From Frischella japonica (GTDB lineage: Bacteria > Pseudomonadota > Gammaproteobacteria > Enterobacterales > Orbaceae): a DNA stretch of 64,000 bases. The notes beneath the pieces were generated by a model that was given only the letters and a program-made list of their open reading frames with translations, had not been told where the DNA came from and made no database searches. Positions 63,413 to 64,000 of the stretch are shown one piece after another; within the stretch, counting starts at the first letter, position 1, and each line of letters opens with the position of its first letter. The stretch spans positions 124,001-188,000 of the forward strand of contig NZ_JABURY010000021.1 in assembly GCF_014489845.1 (NCBI RefSeq), given 5' to 3'. The position numbers and the translations under genes are program-made.

Positions 63413-64000
63413 TTGGTTGTTGAAAGTCTATCCGAAACTGATGCCATCTTGAATACATTACTTACTAATATTTTGTTACTAGATAATCAACTAAATATTA
63501 TTTACGCTAACACTGCAGCACAACAGCTTTTAGCACAAAGCACTAAAAAACTGTATGGTGGTTATTTTCCTGATTTATTAAGTTATACTTCGTTAGATAT
63601 TTCACTAATGAATACTGCGTTATCACAAGGACAAGGGTTCACTGATAACGAAGTCAATATTGTGATTAACGATCAGCTATCTGTTTTGTCACTCACTGCT
63701 CAACCATTTGCAAACGATAGAATTCTGATCGAAATGACACCGTTAAATAATCATAAGCGCTTATCACAAGAACAATTACAGCATGCCCAACAAACGGCAG
63801 CCCGTGATTTAGTTCGTGGGCTTGCGCATGAAATCAAAAATCCGCTCGGTGGATTAAGAGGTGCCGCACAATTATTATCTCGAGAATTACCTAATAATGA
63901 ACTTCAAGAATATACTCAGGTTATTATTGAGCAAGCCGATCGTTTAAGAAACTTAGTCGATAGATTATTAGGACCACAACAACTATTACAACAAAAGGTA
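63413..64000 (+). CDS. glnL: Nitrogen regulator histidine kinase NtrB (partial)
   Basis: Sensor kinase/phosphatase that controls NtrC according to PII state. Only the first 196 codons are inside the window. It starts at TTG 63413, six bases after GGGAGG (63401-63406), giving [40 protein letters not shown]. This is the PAS-like sensor domain (about 10-110). The H-box with the phosphorylated histidine is in [26 protein letters not shown] (about 134-159), nearly identical to E. coli NtrB. The ATPase domain lies beyond the right edge. Its expected target sites are those seen upstream of glnA. Confidence 0.96.
   Translation, partial: MVVESLSETDAILNTLLTNILLLDNQLNIIYANTAAQQLLAQSTKKLYGGYFPDLLSYTSLDISLMNTALSQGQGFTDNEVNIVINDQLSVLSLTAQPFANDRILIEMTPLNNHKRLSQEQLQHAQQTAARDLVRGLAHEIKNPLGGLRGAAQLLSRELPNNELQEYTQVIIEQADRLRNLVDRLLGPQQLLQQKV

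Overview
The window is AT-rich bacterial chromosome, densely packed with housekeeping genes. Their proteins read as clear orthologues of enterobacterial ones (ProS, DnaE, AccABC, MiaB, MrdAB, PriA, Pgk/FbaA, FtsN, MreBCD, SlmA, GlnA/GlnL, RNase P RNA). Local order also follows Escherichia coli in many blocks: dnaE-accA, mrdA-mrdB-dacA-ybeD, ppnN/syd, pgk-fbaA, yihY-dtd, mreBCD-rng, coaBC-dut-slmA, yibN-secB-gpsA-cysE, glnA-glnL. This points to a gammaproteobacterium. The low-GC, reduced-synteny character and the chitoporin/chitobiase pair would fit an insect-gut member of the Orbaceae (Gilliamella-like), but that placement is inference. No rRNA, tRNA, intact insertion sequence, prophage or CRISPR array was seen.

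Layout: 1-2.3 kb holds a small, apparently frameshifted membrane-protein gene and proS on the minus strand. 2.7-10.8 kb on the plus strand carries serine uptake and deamination (sdaC-sdaA), dnaE, accA and dgkA. 11-15 kb holds argD (minus, behind a tandem ArgR operator), engB and a Sel1-repeat secreted protein. 15-22.6 kb on the plus strand runs miaB, ybeZ and the rod-shape/peptidoglycan cluster mrdA-mrdB-dacA-ybeD. 22.8-29.6 kb on the minus strand holds chitobiase, chitoporin, sodA and ppnN. 29.7-33 kb on the plus strand holds syd, aspC and a MATE exporter. 33-34.7 kb encodes a secreted adhesin-like protein. 35-44.6 kb holds priA, fbaA/pgk (minus), rpsT, ftsN, yihY, dtd, dauA and rnpB. 44.6-50.8 kb on the minus strand is yqjA, tldD, rng, mreD, mreC, mreB. 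51-58.5 kb on the plus strand is accB-accC, recN, coaBC-dut-slmA, mscS. 58.5-61.4 kb on the minus strand is yibN-secB-gpsA-cysE. The window ends in glnA and the 5' part of glnL.

Several control sites can be read directly: two 18-bp ARG boxes 3 bp apart before argD, a LexA box before recN, a consensus sigma-54 promoter with two NtrC-type sites before glnA, CRP-like palindromes before chitoporin and between the Sel1 gene and miaB, and a sigma-70 promoter for rnpB. Many genes use non-ATG starts (sdaA, ybeZ, rpsT and glnL TTG; ftsN, slmA and cysE GTG).

The window is mostly ordinary core genome and I did not find a convincing new multi-gene system. The points most worth a second look are: mrdA has no conventional start codon where one is needed (an AUA sits behind a perfect Shine-Dalgarno inside ybeZ); ybeY is missing between ybeZ and its usual neighbours; a diverged ~50-bp repeat occurs in two convergent intergenic gaps; an unexplained terminator lies upstream of engB; YibN lacks any cysteine; FtsN is short; and a lone adhesin-like gene is present.
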